A stretch of 12,905 bases of DNA from Anaerolineae bacterium (GCA_020848665.1 JADLHR010000119.1:1-12905); one strand, 5' to 3'. Shown: positions 1 through 6,415, counted from the stretch's first letter. The notes: generated by a model not told the origin, from the sequence alone. Made by a program: numbers and translations.

Positions 1-66
1 GATCTGGTCAGCGAGATGATTCAGGGCTATGTCGTGGTGCGCGAAGGCGCGGCGAACTGCCAGTAG
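1..66 (+). CDS. C-terminal fragment of an unidentified protein
   Basis: Only the last 21 codons are present, read in frame 1 to a TAG stop at 64-66; the peptide ends GYVVVREGAANCQ. The frame is open from the window edge, and the repeat array begins at the stop codon itself, which suggests a true gene end. The fragment is too short to identify a family. It converges on the M23 peptidase gene, with 72 bp between the two stop codons. Confidence 0.45.
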   Translation, partial: DLVSEMIQGYVVVREGAANCQ

Positions 67-140
67 AACAGCTAAGAACAGCTAAGAACAGCTTTTAGCT
101 GACTTTCGCTGCTTCTCGCTGTCTTACGCTGCCTTTCGCT
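67..140. repeat. Mirrored array of 10-bp repeats between convergent stop codons
   Basis: Two + oriented copies of AGCTAAGAAC (70-79, 80-89) are followed by a self-complementary centre AGCTTTTAGCT (90-100). Four copies in the opposite orientation follow at exact 10-bp spacing (101-110, 111-120, 121-130, 131-140), each ending CGCT. Read on the minus strand these are AGCGAAAGGC-type units. The array fills the gap between the stop codon at 64-66 and the M23 stop at 139-141. The mirrored layout could fold as an imperfect hairpin and might end transcription from both sides, but there is no clean stem plus T-run. The same unit recurs at 4920-4985 and 10963-11014. Confidence 0.8.
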
Positions 141-1395
141 AAAAGCCCTGGTAACTCCAGGGGCTGACCGGCGCGCCGCTGCTGCCGCGAATCTCGAAGT
201 GCAGGTGCGGCCCGCTGGACCGGCCTGAGTTGCCGGTCACCGCGATGTTCTGCCCCGGCGTGACGACCTCGCCGCAGCCCACGAACGCGCCGTTGAGATG
301 GCCATAGATGCTCAGCGTGCCGCCGTGCGCGAGCACGACCGTATAGCCGTAGCCCCACGTGCTCCAGCCTTTGAAGATCACCGTCCCGCCGCCAGCCGCG
401 AAGACCGGCGTCCCTTCGGGCACGGCCAGATCGATCCCGCCGTGCGTCCAGGCGAAGTCCTGCGTGATCCGGTAATTACGGTAGATCGGCGCATTGACCG
501 GCGCCGATCCGCCGACTACGGACTGCTTGCCGCATGACCCCGGATCGCCTACCGCAAACAGGGCCGTCTCGGTCCCCGCGACGACGCCAGAGCCGCGCGG
601 CTGGCTGCCGTCGGCGCTGCCACTGGTCATGACGATACCGGGGTCCCAGTAAATCGGCTCGGTCGAGCCGGTGCCGCCCGGTACGACCACGAACAACCCT
701 TCCGGCAGGATCACGTCCGGCGTGGTCCCATAGAAGTCGTTGAACTCCGAATCGATGATCGCGTAGGGATCGACGCCGTATTCGTCGGCGATGGCGCGCA
801 GCGTCTGCGGCTCGTCTACGCGGTGATAGACTCCGTCCACCGGCAGGATCGTCAGCTCCAGCCCGATCCGCATGGCGTTGACGTAAAAACGGTCGTTCGA
901 CCAGATGATGGTGGATTGCTGCAAGCCGAAGCGGTCCGCGATGGTTTGCAGCGTATCGTTCGGTTGAACGGCGTAGGTCATAATCTCGCTGCGGCTGCGG
1001 ACCGGGAGGATCGTCAGCGGGTTCAGCTCGCGGCGCAGCGTCGCACCTGCCGCGCTGGCCGGCTGCGCCAGCGCCTCCGCGACTGCCTGCGGATCAGCGG
1101 TCGGCTGGACCCAATCGACCGGCTGGTTGGCGGCGGTCGGTGTCGCGCTCGGCGGGATGGCTGGCAGCGGAGTGGGATACTCGACCTGAGCGATTTCCAG
1201 CAGCGGAAGCGTCGCTGTGGGAGACAGCACGGCGGAAGGAACCACTGGCGGCGCCGGGTCCTCGCCGGAGCGTAGCGCAAAGACGGTCAGCGCCAGCCCG
1301 AAGATCAGCGCCCCGCCGAGCGCCGCCCACGCCAGCCAGCGTCCCTGGCGGCTGTCGCCCGATCGCGTCCGGTGATCGTATTGTTCACCCGCCAT
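139..1395 (-). CDS. Membrane-anchored LysM / M23 peptidoglycan endopeptidase
   Basis: This 418-residue protein is a predicted zinc metallo-endopeptidase that cuts peptide cross-links of peptidoglycan outside the membrane. Residues 21-41 form one membrane anchor with a charged cytoplasmic N-terminus, followed by a Pro/Thr-rich linker (45-105). A LysM-like domain spans about 139-185 (YAVQPNDTLQTIADRFGL), and a second, more divergent one spans 189-239. The M23 domain occupies about 305-418 with the expected metal-binding pattern: H318 and D322 (HGGID), H366 (YGHL), and H397/H399 (HLHFE). All key residues are present, so it should be active. The ATG at 1395 is preceded by weak purine-rich sequence. 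The gene is probably monocistronic from the promoter at 1459-1487. It may act in growth, division or as an activator of other hydrolases; the sequence does not distinguish these. Confidence 0.93.
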   Translation of the reverse strand: MAGEQYDHRTRSGDSRQGRWLAWAALGGALIFGLALTVFALRSGEDPAPPVVPSAVLSPTATLPLLEIAQVEYPTPLPAIPPSATPTAANQPVDWVQPTADPQAVAEALAQPASAAGATLRRELNPLTILPVRSRSEIMTYAVQPNDTLQTIADRFGLQQSTIIWSNDRFYVNAMRIGLELTILPVDGVYHRVDEPQTLRAIADEYGVDPYAIIDSEFNDFYGTTPDVILPEGLFVVVPGGTGSTEPIYWDPGIVMTSGSADGSQPRGSGVVAGTETALFAVGDPGSCGKQSVVGGSAPVNAPIYRNYRITQDFAWTHGGIDLAVPEGTPVFAAGGGTVIFKGWSTWGYGYTVVLAHGGTLSIYGHLNGAFVGCGEVVTPGQNIAVTGNSGRSSGPHLHFEIRGSSGAPVSPWSYQGF

Positions 1396-1458
1396 ACACG
1401 CTCTCTGCCCCGTAAATCTGTCGCCGTATTGGTTACGATAAGAGTCTGGCAGCGGGCG

Positions 1459-1487
1459 ACTCTACCGCGCGCCGTCGCATTTGGCAA
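1459..1487 (-). promoter_or_regulatory. Sigma-70-type promoter for the M23 peptidase gene
   Basis: On the minus strand, TTGCCA (1482-1487) and TAGAGT (1459-1464) are separated by exactly 17 bp, matching 5/6 and 4/6 of the sigma-70 consensus. The predicted start near 1452 gives a leader of about 57 nt before the ATG at 1395. A perfect inverted repeat (1466-1475 / 1487-1496) overlaps the spacer and the upstream edge of the -35 box, which may indicate control. Confidence 0.6.
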
Positions 1488-1496
1488 CGGCGCGCG
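1466..1496. promoter_or_regulatory. Perfect 10-bp inverted repeat over the M23 promoter (candidate operator)
   Basis: CGCGCGCCGT (1466-1475) and its exact complement ACGGCGCGCG (1487-1496) are separated by 11 bp. The left arm lies in the -35/-10 spacer and the right arm starts at the edge of the -35 box. A dimeric regulator bound here would cover the promoter. Both arms are almost pure G+C, so in a GC-rich genome chance is less unlikely than for a mixed sequence. The operator role is inferred. Confidence 0.4.
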
Positions 1497-1541
1497 CCTG
1501 GCGCTAACCTCACGTCCTTCACGCCTCGCGCCTGACCCCGG

Positions 1542-1569
1542 TTGACAGCCTTTTCCCTCGCGCTATACT
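1542..1569 (+). promoter_or_regulatory. Sigma-70-type promoter for the SdrD-like gene
   Basis: A perfect TTGACA (1542-1547) and TATACT (1564-1569, 5/6) are separated by 16 bp. Predicted initiation near 1576 gives a leader of about 27 nt before the ATG at 1603. It diverges from the M23 promoter, with the two -35 boxes about 55 bp apart. Confidence 0.75.
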
Positions 1570-1602
1570 CACCGCCGGACGCAGGCGTAAGGGTTGGGCC
1601 GT

Positions 1603-2271
1603 ATGACGAGAAGCGCGCTGTTCGGCAAGCTCCTGGCGCGGCTGGCGCTGGCTGCGCTGGCGATGATCCTGATCTGGAGCGCCGCAACCGACCCCGCTCG
1701 TGCGCAGGTCCAGCCCGGTGCGATCTGTGTGTCCGCCTTCGCCGATTTCAACGGCAACGGCGCGCGCGACGAAGGCGAATTGCCGCTGGCCGGAGTCACC
1801 GTCAACCTTTCGACCGGCGGCCAGATCATCGCCTCGCACGTCCTGGCCGAGGGCGAAGATCAGCACTGCTTCGAGAGCCTGCTCACTGGCGCTTACACGA
1901 TCACATTTCTCGACAGCCCCGCCTTCCGCACAACAACCGCTAATGAGGGCACGTTTAACCTGGACCCCGGCCAGCGCCTGACGATCACGCCGTTCGGCGG
2001 CGCGCCGGTCGCGGCGGATCAGGTGGCGGCTCAACTGGCGCAGACCGGCGCGATCGTGCTCGAAACTGCGCCTGCGCAGGAGCCGCTCGATCCGTCGCTG
2101 CGGCTGGTGATCTCGACCGTCGCTGCGCTGGCGGTGATGGTCTTCATGACGGGCGTCGGCGCGATCGCGCTCAGCGTGACGAGCCTCAGACCGCGCCGGG
2201 ATCGCAGGCGTGCGGCGCGCGATATGCGCCACATTCCGCCGCCCTCGCATATCGCGCCGCCCCGCGTGTAA
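1603..2271 (+). CDS. Secreted, membrane-anchored SdrD/Cna-B-like domain protein
   Basis: This 222-residue protein has a signal peptide at about 1-34 (hydrophobic core 12-26, likely cleavage after ARA). One SdrD/Cna-B-like beta domain follows (about 39-130). It carries an EF-hand-like loop at D48, N50, N52, D56 and E59 (ADFNGNGARDEGE), typical of calcium-binding surface domains, and two cysteines (C42, C89) that could form a disulfide. A C-terminal membrane segment (about 167-191) precedes an Arg-rich tail (196-206), giving an outside domain with an inside tail. There is no LPxTG motif, so sortase anchoring is not indicated. The ATG at 1603, with AAGGG at 1588-1592, is preferred over an in-frame TTG at 1594 that would sit 1-2 nt from that site. 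The function is unknown; adhesive or structural is a guess. Confidence 0.75.
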   Translation: MTRSALFGKLLARLALAALAMILIWSAATDPARAQVQPGAICVSAFADFNGNGARDEGELPLAGVTVNLSTGGQIIASHVLAEGEDQHCFESLLTGAYTITFLDSPAFRTTTANEGTFNLDPGQRLTITPFGGAPVAADQVAAQLAQTGAIVLETAPAQEPLDPSLRLVISTVAALAVMVFMTGVGAIALSVTSLRPRRDRRRAARDMRHIPPPSHIAPPRV

Positions 2272-2303
2272 CGAGCGCGGCGCCCGTAACGCCGCCCGAA
2301 TTC

Positions 2304-2312
2304 TGGTATAAT
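2304..2312 (+). promoter_or_regulatory. Extended -10 promoter of a probable leaderless transcript
   Basis: TGGTATAAT combines the extended -10 TGn with a perfect TATAAT (2307-2312). No convincing -35 box is visible at the usual distance, as is common for extended -10 promoters. Only seven bases separate TATAAT from the ATG at 2320, so transcription should start at or next to the start codon. No ribosome binding site precedes that ATG. Confidence 0.7.
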
Positions 2313-2319
2313 CCGCGCC

Positions 2320-3480
2320 ATGCAACCAGCGGAGTATCATATCGGCCTGAACGCGCACCTGCTCACGGCGCAGGCGGGCTATCGCAGCGCGGGGATCAGC
2401 GGCTATATCGCCAATCTGCTGCGCGCGCTGCCCGCTGCCGATCCGGCCCTGCGCTATACCGTGTTCGCCGGGCCGCAGGCCGCGCTGCCTGCCGATTCTC
2501 GCCTGCGCGTGCGGCGCAGCGCCTGGCGCACCGAGCACCCACTGGCGCGCATTCTCTGGGAGCAGATCGCGCAGCCGCTGGCGCTTGAGCGGGATCGTCC
2601 CGACCTGGTCCACCAGCTTGCATTTGTCGCACCGGTGCTGGCGCGCCGTCCATTCGTGGTGACAGTTTATGACCTCAGCTTCGTGCATTTTCCGGAGCGG
2701 CTGCCGCCCGCGCGGCGGCGCTATCTGCGCCTGCTGACACGCTGGTCGTGCCAGCGCGCCCGGCGCGTGATCGCGATTTCGCGCAGCACCGCTGCCGACC
2801 TGACCGCGACATTCGGCCTTTCGCCGGAGCGGATCGACGTGGCCGTGCCGGGCGTGGACGAGGCGTTCCACCCACTGCCGCGCGCCGAGGTCGAGGCGTT
2901 TCGGGCGCGGGCCGGGCTGCCGGATCGGTTTCTGCTCTACCTGGGCACGCTGGAGCCACGTAAGAATCTGCCGCTGCTGCTGCGGGCATACGCCGCGCTG
3001 CCAGCGTCCGACCGGTCGGCGGCGCCGCTCGTGCTGGCAGGCGCGCGCGGCTGGATGGTAGACGCGATCGACCGCGCGCTGGACGAGCACGATCTGCGCG
3101 GCAGCGTGCGCCTGCCCGGCTACGTCCCGGCGCAGGACCTGCCGCTGTGGTACAACGCCGCCGAGGCGCTGGTCTATCCCTCGCTGTTCGAGGGATTTGG
3201 GCTGCCAGTGATCGAAGCGATGGCGTGTGGCACCCCGGCGCTAGTGGCGGACACCTCGTCGCTGCCGGAAGCGGTTGGGGACATGGGGGTTTGCCTGCCG
3301 CCGGATGACGCCGCCGCCTGGACGAATGCGCTGGCGCATATCCTGCACGATACGGTGTGGCGCGCTGAGGCGGGCCAGCGCGGGCGCGAGCGAGCGCGCG
3401 AGTTCACCTGGGCGCGGACGGCGGCGCAGACCGTCGCCAGTTACCGGCGGGCGCTGGGGTTACCGGTGGGAAACGGCTGA
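2320..3480 (+). CDS. Glycosyltransferase family 4 (GT-B fold) protein
   Basis: This 386-residue protein is a retaining sugar transferase of the GT4 type, probably cytoplasmic and acting on a lipid-linked envelope glycan; donor and acceptor cannot be read from sequence. The N-terminal acceptor-side domain spans about 5-180, with a Gly-rich loop near 20-28 (GYRSAGISG). The C-terminal nucleotide-sugar domain spans about 200-375. It has the hallmark GTLEPRKN (209-216), whose R/K contact donor phosphates in the family, and the EX7E motif (E291, E299 in EGFGLPVIEAMACGTP). Length is normal. The stop codon is 1 bp from the next gene's ATG, so the two are almost certainly cotranscribed. The start is set by a TATAAT 7 bp upstream and lacks a Shine-Dalgarno, indicating leaderless translation. 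Confidence 0.93.
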   Translation: MQPAEYHIGLNAHLLTAQAGYRSAGISGYIANLLRALPAADPALRYTVFAGPQAALPADSRLRVRRSAWRTEHPLARILWEQIAQPLALERDRPDLVHQLAFVAPVLARRPFVVTVYDLSFVHFPERLPPARRRYLRLLTRWSCQRARRVIAISRSTAADLTATFGLSPERIDVAVPGVDEAFHPLPRAEVEAFRARAGLPDRFLLYLGTLEPRKNLPLLLRAYAALPASDRSAAPLVLAGARGWMVDAIDRALDEHDLRGSVRLPGYVPAQDLPLWYNAAEALVYPSLFEGFGLPVIEAMACGTPALVADTSSLPEAVGDMGVCLPPDDAAAWTNALAHILHDTVWRAEAGQRGRERAREFTWARTAAQTVASYRRALGLPVGNG

Positions 3481-3481
3481 C

Positions 3482-4915
3482 ATGAACGGAAAGACAGTCT
3501 ACAACCTTCCGCGCGCGGCGGTCATGCTGGGCGACGCCGCCCTGGTCGGAGTCGCGTTTCTGCTCTCGTACACCCTGCGCTACGAGGTCGAGTTCCTTCA
3601 GCCGGTCGATGAGGCCAACGCCGCGCCGTTTACACCCTATCTGCCCTACACCCTGCTGTTCGCCGGACTGATGCTGTTGTTCAACCAGAACGGGCGGCTC
3701 TACAACGAGCGGCGCGGGCGCACGTGGTGGGACGAAGTGTTCTCCATCGGCAACAGCGCGACCAACACGGCGGTCGTGGTGATGGCCGTCAGCTTCCTGC
3801 TGCAACCGCTGGTCTTCTCGCGCTTGCTGATCGTCCAGGCGGCGCTGCTGGTCATCGTGCTGCTCGGCGTGTGGCGGCTGGCGCTGCGCCTGATCCAGGC
3901 CCAGATGCGCAAGCGCGGGATCGGCGTCGAGCGCGTGCTGGTTGTCGGCGCGGGATCGGTCGGGCGCTCGGTCCTGCAAACAATGGTCGCCCGGCCGGAC
4001 CTCGGCTTCAAGGTGATCGGCTTCGTGGACGAAGACCCGGAGCGCGGGCGGACGGACCTGGGGCGCGTTCCGGCGCTGGGCGGCGTCGAGAACCTGGCGC
4101 AGATCATCGAGACGCAGCCAGTCGACACCGTGATCGTCACGCTGCCCTGGCTGGTCCAGCGCAAGATTCTGGGCATCATCCGCGAGTGTGAACAGAAGCG
4201 GATTCGTGTCCGCACCGTGCCGGACCTGTTCGAGCTGAGCCTGAGCCAGGTCCAGGTCGAGATGCTGGGCGGGATTCCGCTGCTCGGCCTCAACGGCGAG
4301 CCGCGTCTGCGCGCGGGCAGCCAGGTTGCCAAGCGCGCGCTCGATCTGACGCTGACGCTGCTGGTCGCGCCGTTTGCCCTGCTGATCGCAGCAATCGTCG
4401 CGCTCGCAATTCGTCTCGATTCACCGGGGCCGATCCTGTTCGCGCAGGACCGGGTCGGCGTCAACGGCAGGCTGTTCAAGGTCTACAAGTTCCGCTCGAT
4501 GGTGGACAACGCCGAGGAACTATGGGCGGACCTGATCCGGCAGACCGGCGACGATCCGCGCCATCCGAAGCTGGTGGGTGATCCGCGCATCACACGCGTC
4601 GGGCGCTGGATCAGGCGCTTCAGCATCGACGAGCTGCCGCAGGTGTGGAACATCGTGCGCGGTGAGATGAGCTGGGTCGGGCCGCGCCCGGCCGTCCCGC
4701 AGGAAGTCGAGCTGTACGAACCCTGGCATCTTCAGCGCCTGCGCGTGACGCCCGGCCTGACCGGGCTGTGGCAGGTCAGCGGGCGCAGCCAGGTTCCCTT
4801 CGAGGAGATGTGTCTGCTCGACATTTACTACATCGACAACTGGTCGCTGGGGCTGGACCTGCAAATTATCCTGCGGACGGTGCCGCTTGTCCTGCTGGCG
4901 CATGGGGCGTCGTAA
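3482..4915 (+). CDS. Undecaprenyl-phosphate sugar-1-phosphate transferase (WbaP/EpsE type)
   Basis: This 477-residue membrane enzyme is predicted to transfer a hexose-1-phosphate from a UDP-sugar to undecaprenyl phosphate, the first step of lipid-linked polysaccharide synthesis. Four N-terminal membrane segments (about 12-31, 52-68, 92-110, 115-137) precede a Rossmann-like domain (VLVVGAGSVGRS, 152-163). A further membrane helix (about 286-311) leads into the sugar-transferase catalytic domain (about 281-477). Its hallmarks are PGPILFAQDRVG (315-326), KVYKFRSM (333-340), the Asp-Glu pair D383-E384 in SIDELPQVWN, SWVGPRP (397-403) and TPGLTGLWQVSGRS (423-436). The ATG at 3482 follows the GT4 stop by one base and gives a family-typical N-terminus; the longer frame would overlap GT4. 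The sugar (glucose, galactose or other) is not determinable. Confidence 0.92.
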   Translation: MNGKTVYNLPRAAVMLGDAALVGVAFLLSYTLRYEVEFLQPVDEANAAPFTPYLPYTLLFAGLMLLFNQNGRLYNERRGRTWWDEVFSIGNSATNTAVVVMAVSFLLQPLVFSRLLIVQAALLVIVLLGVWRLALRLIQAQMRKRGIGVERVLVVGAGSVGRSVLQTMVARPDLGFKVIGFVDEDPERGRTDLGRVPALGGVENLAQIIETQPVDTVIVTLPWLVQRKILGIIRECEQKRIRVRTVPDLFELSLSQVQVEMLGGIPLLGLNGEPRLRAGSQVAKRALDLTLTLLVAPFALLIAAIVALAIRLDSPGPILFAQDRVGVNGRLFKVYKFRSMVDNAEELWADLIRQTGDDPRHPKLVGDPRITRVGRWIRRFSIDELPQVWNIVRGEMSWVGPRPAVPQEVELYEPWHLQRLRVTPGLTGLWQVSGRSQVPFEEMCLLDIYYIDNWSLGLDLQIILRTVPLVLLAHGAS

Positions 4916-4919
4916 ACGT

Positions 4920-4985
4920 AGCGAGAGCAAAGAGCAGCGAAGAACAGCTAAAAACAGCCAAAGGCAGCCAGAAACAGCAAGAGCC
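4920..4985 (+). repeat. 10-bp repeat array after the sugar-phosphotransferase gene
   Basis: Five units follow one another at an exact 10-bp period: AGCGAAGAAC (4936-4945), AGCTAAAAAC (4946-4955), AGCCAAAGGC (4956-4965), AGCCAGAAAC (4966-4975) and AGCAAGAGCC (4976-4985). More degenerate related sequence fills 4920-4935. The array begins four bases after the TAA stop. All units share one orientation, the same as the left half of the array at 67-140. Shared positions are the AGC core and the A-rich stretch following it. Confidence 0.8.
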
Positions 4986-5080
4986 ATCGAATTTCGGCGT
5001 GTGCGCCGGTCTGCGAGCCAGGCTTGGCTGGCCGCCAAGTGATCTCTCGAAAGCGCCTGGCATACGTCGTCGGTGCGCAG

Positions 5081-5148
5081 AACCTCACCCCTGGCCCCTC
5101 TCCGTGAACGGAGAGGGGAAAAGGGGCCGGGGGTTAAGGGGTGAGGTT
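5081..5148. repeat. 68-bp nested palindrome (MITE- or REP-like intergenic element)
   Basis: The outer arms AACCTCACCCCT (5081-5092) and AGGGGTGAGGTT (5137-5148) are perfect 12-bp complements. Inside is a perfect 10-bp stem, CCCCTCTCCG (5095-5104) with CGGAGAGGGG (5109-5118), closed by the loop TGAA. The right half has extra G-rich bases, so the middle is asymmetric. Sequences of this type, CCTCACCCC...GGGGTGAGG, are dispersed in many Chloroflexota and other genomes. It carries no gene and might be a non-autonomous mobile element or a structural RNA/DNA signal. Confidence 0.85.
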
Positions 5149-5208
5149 GGGTCTGAGACCGCCCCCTGCCAGAGCATGTCGATAGATTACTCAGGAAAGG
5201 AGCGCACC

Positions 5209-5667
5209 ATGACCAAACAGCAGCTTCTCGATAAGCTCGAACGAGCGTGGGCGGACCTCAAAGCGTCTTTTTCCGGGATGAGCGAGGCGCAGATGACGAC
5301 GCCGGGCGTCACCGGTGACTGGTCGGTCAAGGATATTCTGGCGCACGTCACCACCTGGGAAGAAGAGGCGCTGCGCATGATGCCGGTCATTTTGGAAAAC
5401 AAGACGCCGCCGCGCTATGCCGATCAGTACGGCGGCCTGAACGCTTTCAACGCGCAGATGAGCGCGCAGAAGCGCGATCTGCCGCTGGCCGAGGTGCTGG
5501 CGCAGCTAGACGCCACGCACCGCCGCCTGATCGAGTATGTGCAGCGCGCGCCCGACGACCAGATCACGCGCGAGACGCGCTTCCGACGCCGGCTGCGGCT
5601 GGACACCTACAGCCACTACCCGGAGCACGCCCGCGCGATCCGCGCCTGGCGCAAGCGGAACGCCTGA
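5209..5667 (+). CDS. DinB-like (ClbS/DfsB-type) four-helix bundle protein
   Basis: This 152-residue protein matches the DinB/DfsB four-helix bundle superfamily. It has an N-terminal helix (MTKQQLLDKLERAW), the family pattern WSVKDILAHVTTWE (38-51) and a C-terminal YSHYPEHARAIRAW (134-147). H46, H136 and H140 are placed as the metal-binding histidine triad. Members include thiol-dependent transferases and ClbS-like genotoxin-resistance proteins, but many are uncharacterised. AAAGGAG lies 7 nt before the ATG at 5209, fixing this start and excluding the longer open frame through the repeats. The stop TGA shares its A with the ATG of the glycosylase gene, implying translational coupling. The substrate is unknown. 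Confidence 0.85.
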   Translation: MTKQQLLDKLERAWADLKASFSGMSEAQMTTPGVTGDWSVKDILAHVTTWEEEALRMMPVILENKTPPRYADQYGGLNAFNAQMSAQKRDLPLAEVLAQLDATHRRLIEYVQRAPDDQITRETRFRRRLRLDTYSHYPEHARAIRAWRKRNA

Positions 5668-6296
5668 TGGCGCAGTCGTCGCCGATCCGCGACGGTTTCT
5701 TTCGTTATGGCCCGGTCGAGATCGATCATCTGACGCGGCAGGACCCGGCGTTGGGGCAGGCTATCGAGCGGATCGGGCTGATCGAGCGGCTCGTGACACC
5801 GGACCCGTTCGCGGCGCTGGTGCGCAGCGTTATCGCACAGCAGATCTCCGGCAAGGCGGCAGCGACTGTCTCGCGGCGGCTGGCCGAGCGCCTGGGCGCG
5901 ATCACGCCCGCAACGATCGGCGCGGCGCCGCTGGACGACATCCAACGCTGCGGCCTGTCGTGGCAGAAGGCGAGCTATATCAAGGGATTGTCCGATGCGG
6001 TGATCGAGGGCGCGTTTGATCTGGACGCGCTGCCGTCGCTGCCCGACGACGAGGTGATCGCGCGCCTGTCCGCGCTGCGCGGCATCGGCGTCTGGACGGC
6101 GGAGATGCTGCTGATCTTCTCGTTGCAGCGGCCCGACGTGGTCAGTTGGGGCGATCTCGCGATCCGGCGTGGGATGATGATGCTCTACGGGCGCGACGAC
6201 CTCGACCGGGCGGCCTTCGACCGCTACCGGGCGCGCTATTCGCCGTTCGGCTCGGTCGCGTCGCTCTATCTGTGGCGGATCGCAGCAGGAGAATGA
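5667..6296 (+). CDS. AlkA-type DNA-3-methyladenine glycosylase, compact form
   Basis: This 209-residue HhH-GPD DNA glycosylase is predicted to remove alkylated bases, starting base-excision repair in the cytoplasm. PDPFAALVRSVIAQQISGKAA (45-65) is the characteristic early helix of the AlkA branch. The helix-hairpin-helix is at about 133-147 (LRGIGVWTAEM), and the catalytic aspartate is D163 in SWGDLAIRRG. No iron-sulfur cysteine cluster is present (the only Cys is at 95), which separates it from Nth/MutY. At 209 residues it lacks the N-terminal domain of E. coli AlkA (282 residues), as do many bacterial and archaeal relatives. The ATG overlaps the preceding stop by one base, coupling the two genes. 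A hairpin terminator follows 20 bp after the stop. Confidence 0.92.
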   Translation: MAQSSPIRDGFFRYGPVEIDHLTRQDPALGQAIERIGLIERLVTPDPFAALVRSVIAQQISGKAAATVSRRLAERLGAITPATIGAAPLDDIQRCGLSWQKASYIKGLSDAVIEGAFDLDALPSLPDDEVIARLSALRGIGVWTAEMLLIFSLQRPDVVSWGDLAIRRGMMMLYGRDDLDRAAFDRYRARYSPFGSVASLYLWRIAAGE

Positions 6297-6316
6297 GGCG
6301 TGACGGGAATCAAATA

Positions 6317-6347
6317 CCCCGCCGATTGCGAAAACACGCCGGCGGGG
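6317..6347 (+). terminator. Hairpin terminator after the glycosylase gene
   Basis: CCCCGCCG (6317-6324) and CGGCGGGG (6340-6347) form a perfect 8-bp GC stem around a 15-nt loop, 20 bp after the stop codon. The stem is followed by TTC, not a long T-run, so it is a weak intrinsic terminator or one assisted by Rho. Confidence 0.6.
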
Positions 6348-6415
6348 TTCTGTGGCTGTGACCGTGCCGCGCTCTAGCGGCTGTTATGCACCTGGCGGGC
6401 TGGTTTCTCGGCGAT

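Larger units (their letters stand above)
4916..5208. other. Intergenic region with two repeat families
   Basis: This 293-bp spacer holds no convincing gene. From left to right it contains the 10-bp repeat array (4920-4985) and a small hairpin, CTTGGC (5023-5028) with GCCAAG (5034-5039), lacking a T-run. It then has a 68-bp palindrome (5081-5148) and the ribosome binding site AAAGGAG just before the ATG at 5209. I could not identify a credible -35/-10 pair for the downstream pair of genes. Confidence 0.6.

Noticed and set aside
67..140. CRISPR array
   Set aside because: The 10-bp units are contiguous without spacers, far shorter than CRISPR repeats, and no cas genes are present.
1594..1602. 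TTG start for the SdrD-like gene
   Set aside because: The AAGGG site at 1588-1592 would be only 1 nt away. The ATG at 1603 has normal spacing.
1519..3090. A 523-codon minus-strand open frame across 1519-3090
   Set aside because: It is antisense to both the SdrD-like and GT4 genes, is Arg/Gln-rich and has no family motifs. The + strand genes have promoters and clear domains.
5023..5039. Hairpin CTTGGC/GCCAAG as the terminator of the glycosyltransferase operon
   Set aside because: The stem is only 6 bp, no T-run follows, and it lies more than 100 bp from the stop codon, so it is noted in the spacer but not called.
4768..5208. Upstream extension of the DinB-like reading frame
   Set aside because: The extension overlaps the sugar-phosphotransferase gene and reads through the repeats and the palindrome. 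A strong ribosome binding site fixes the start at 5209.
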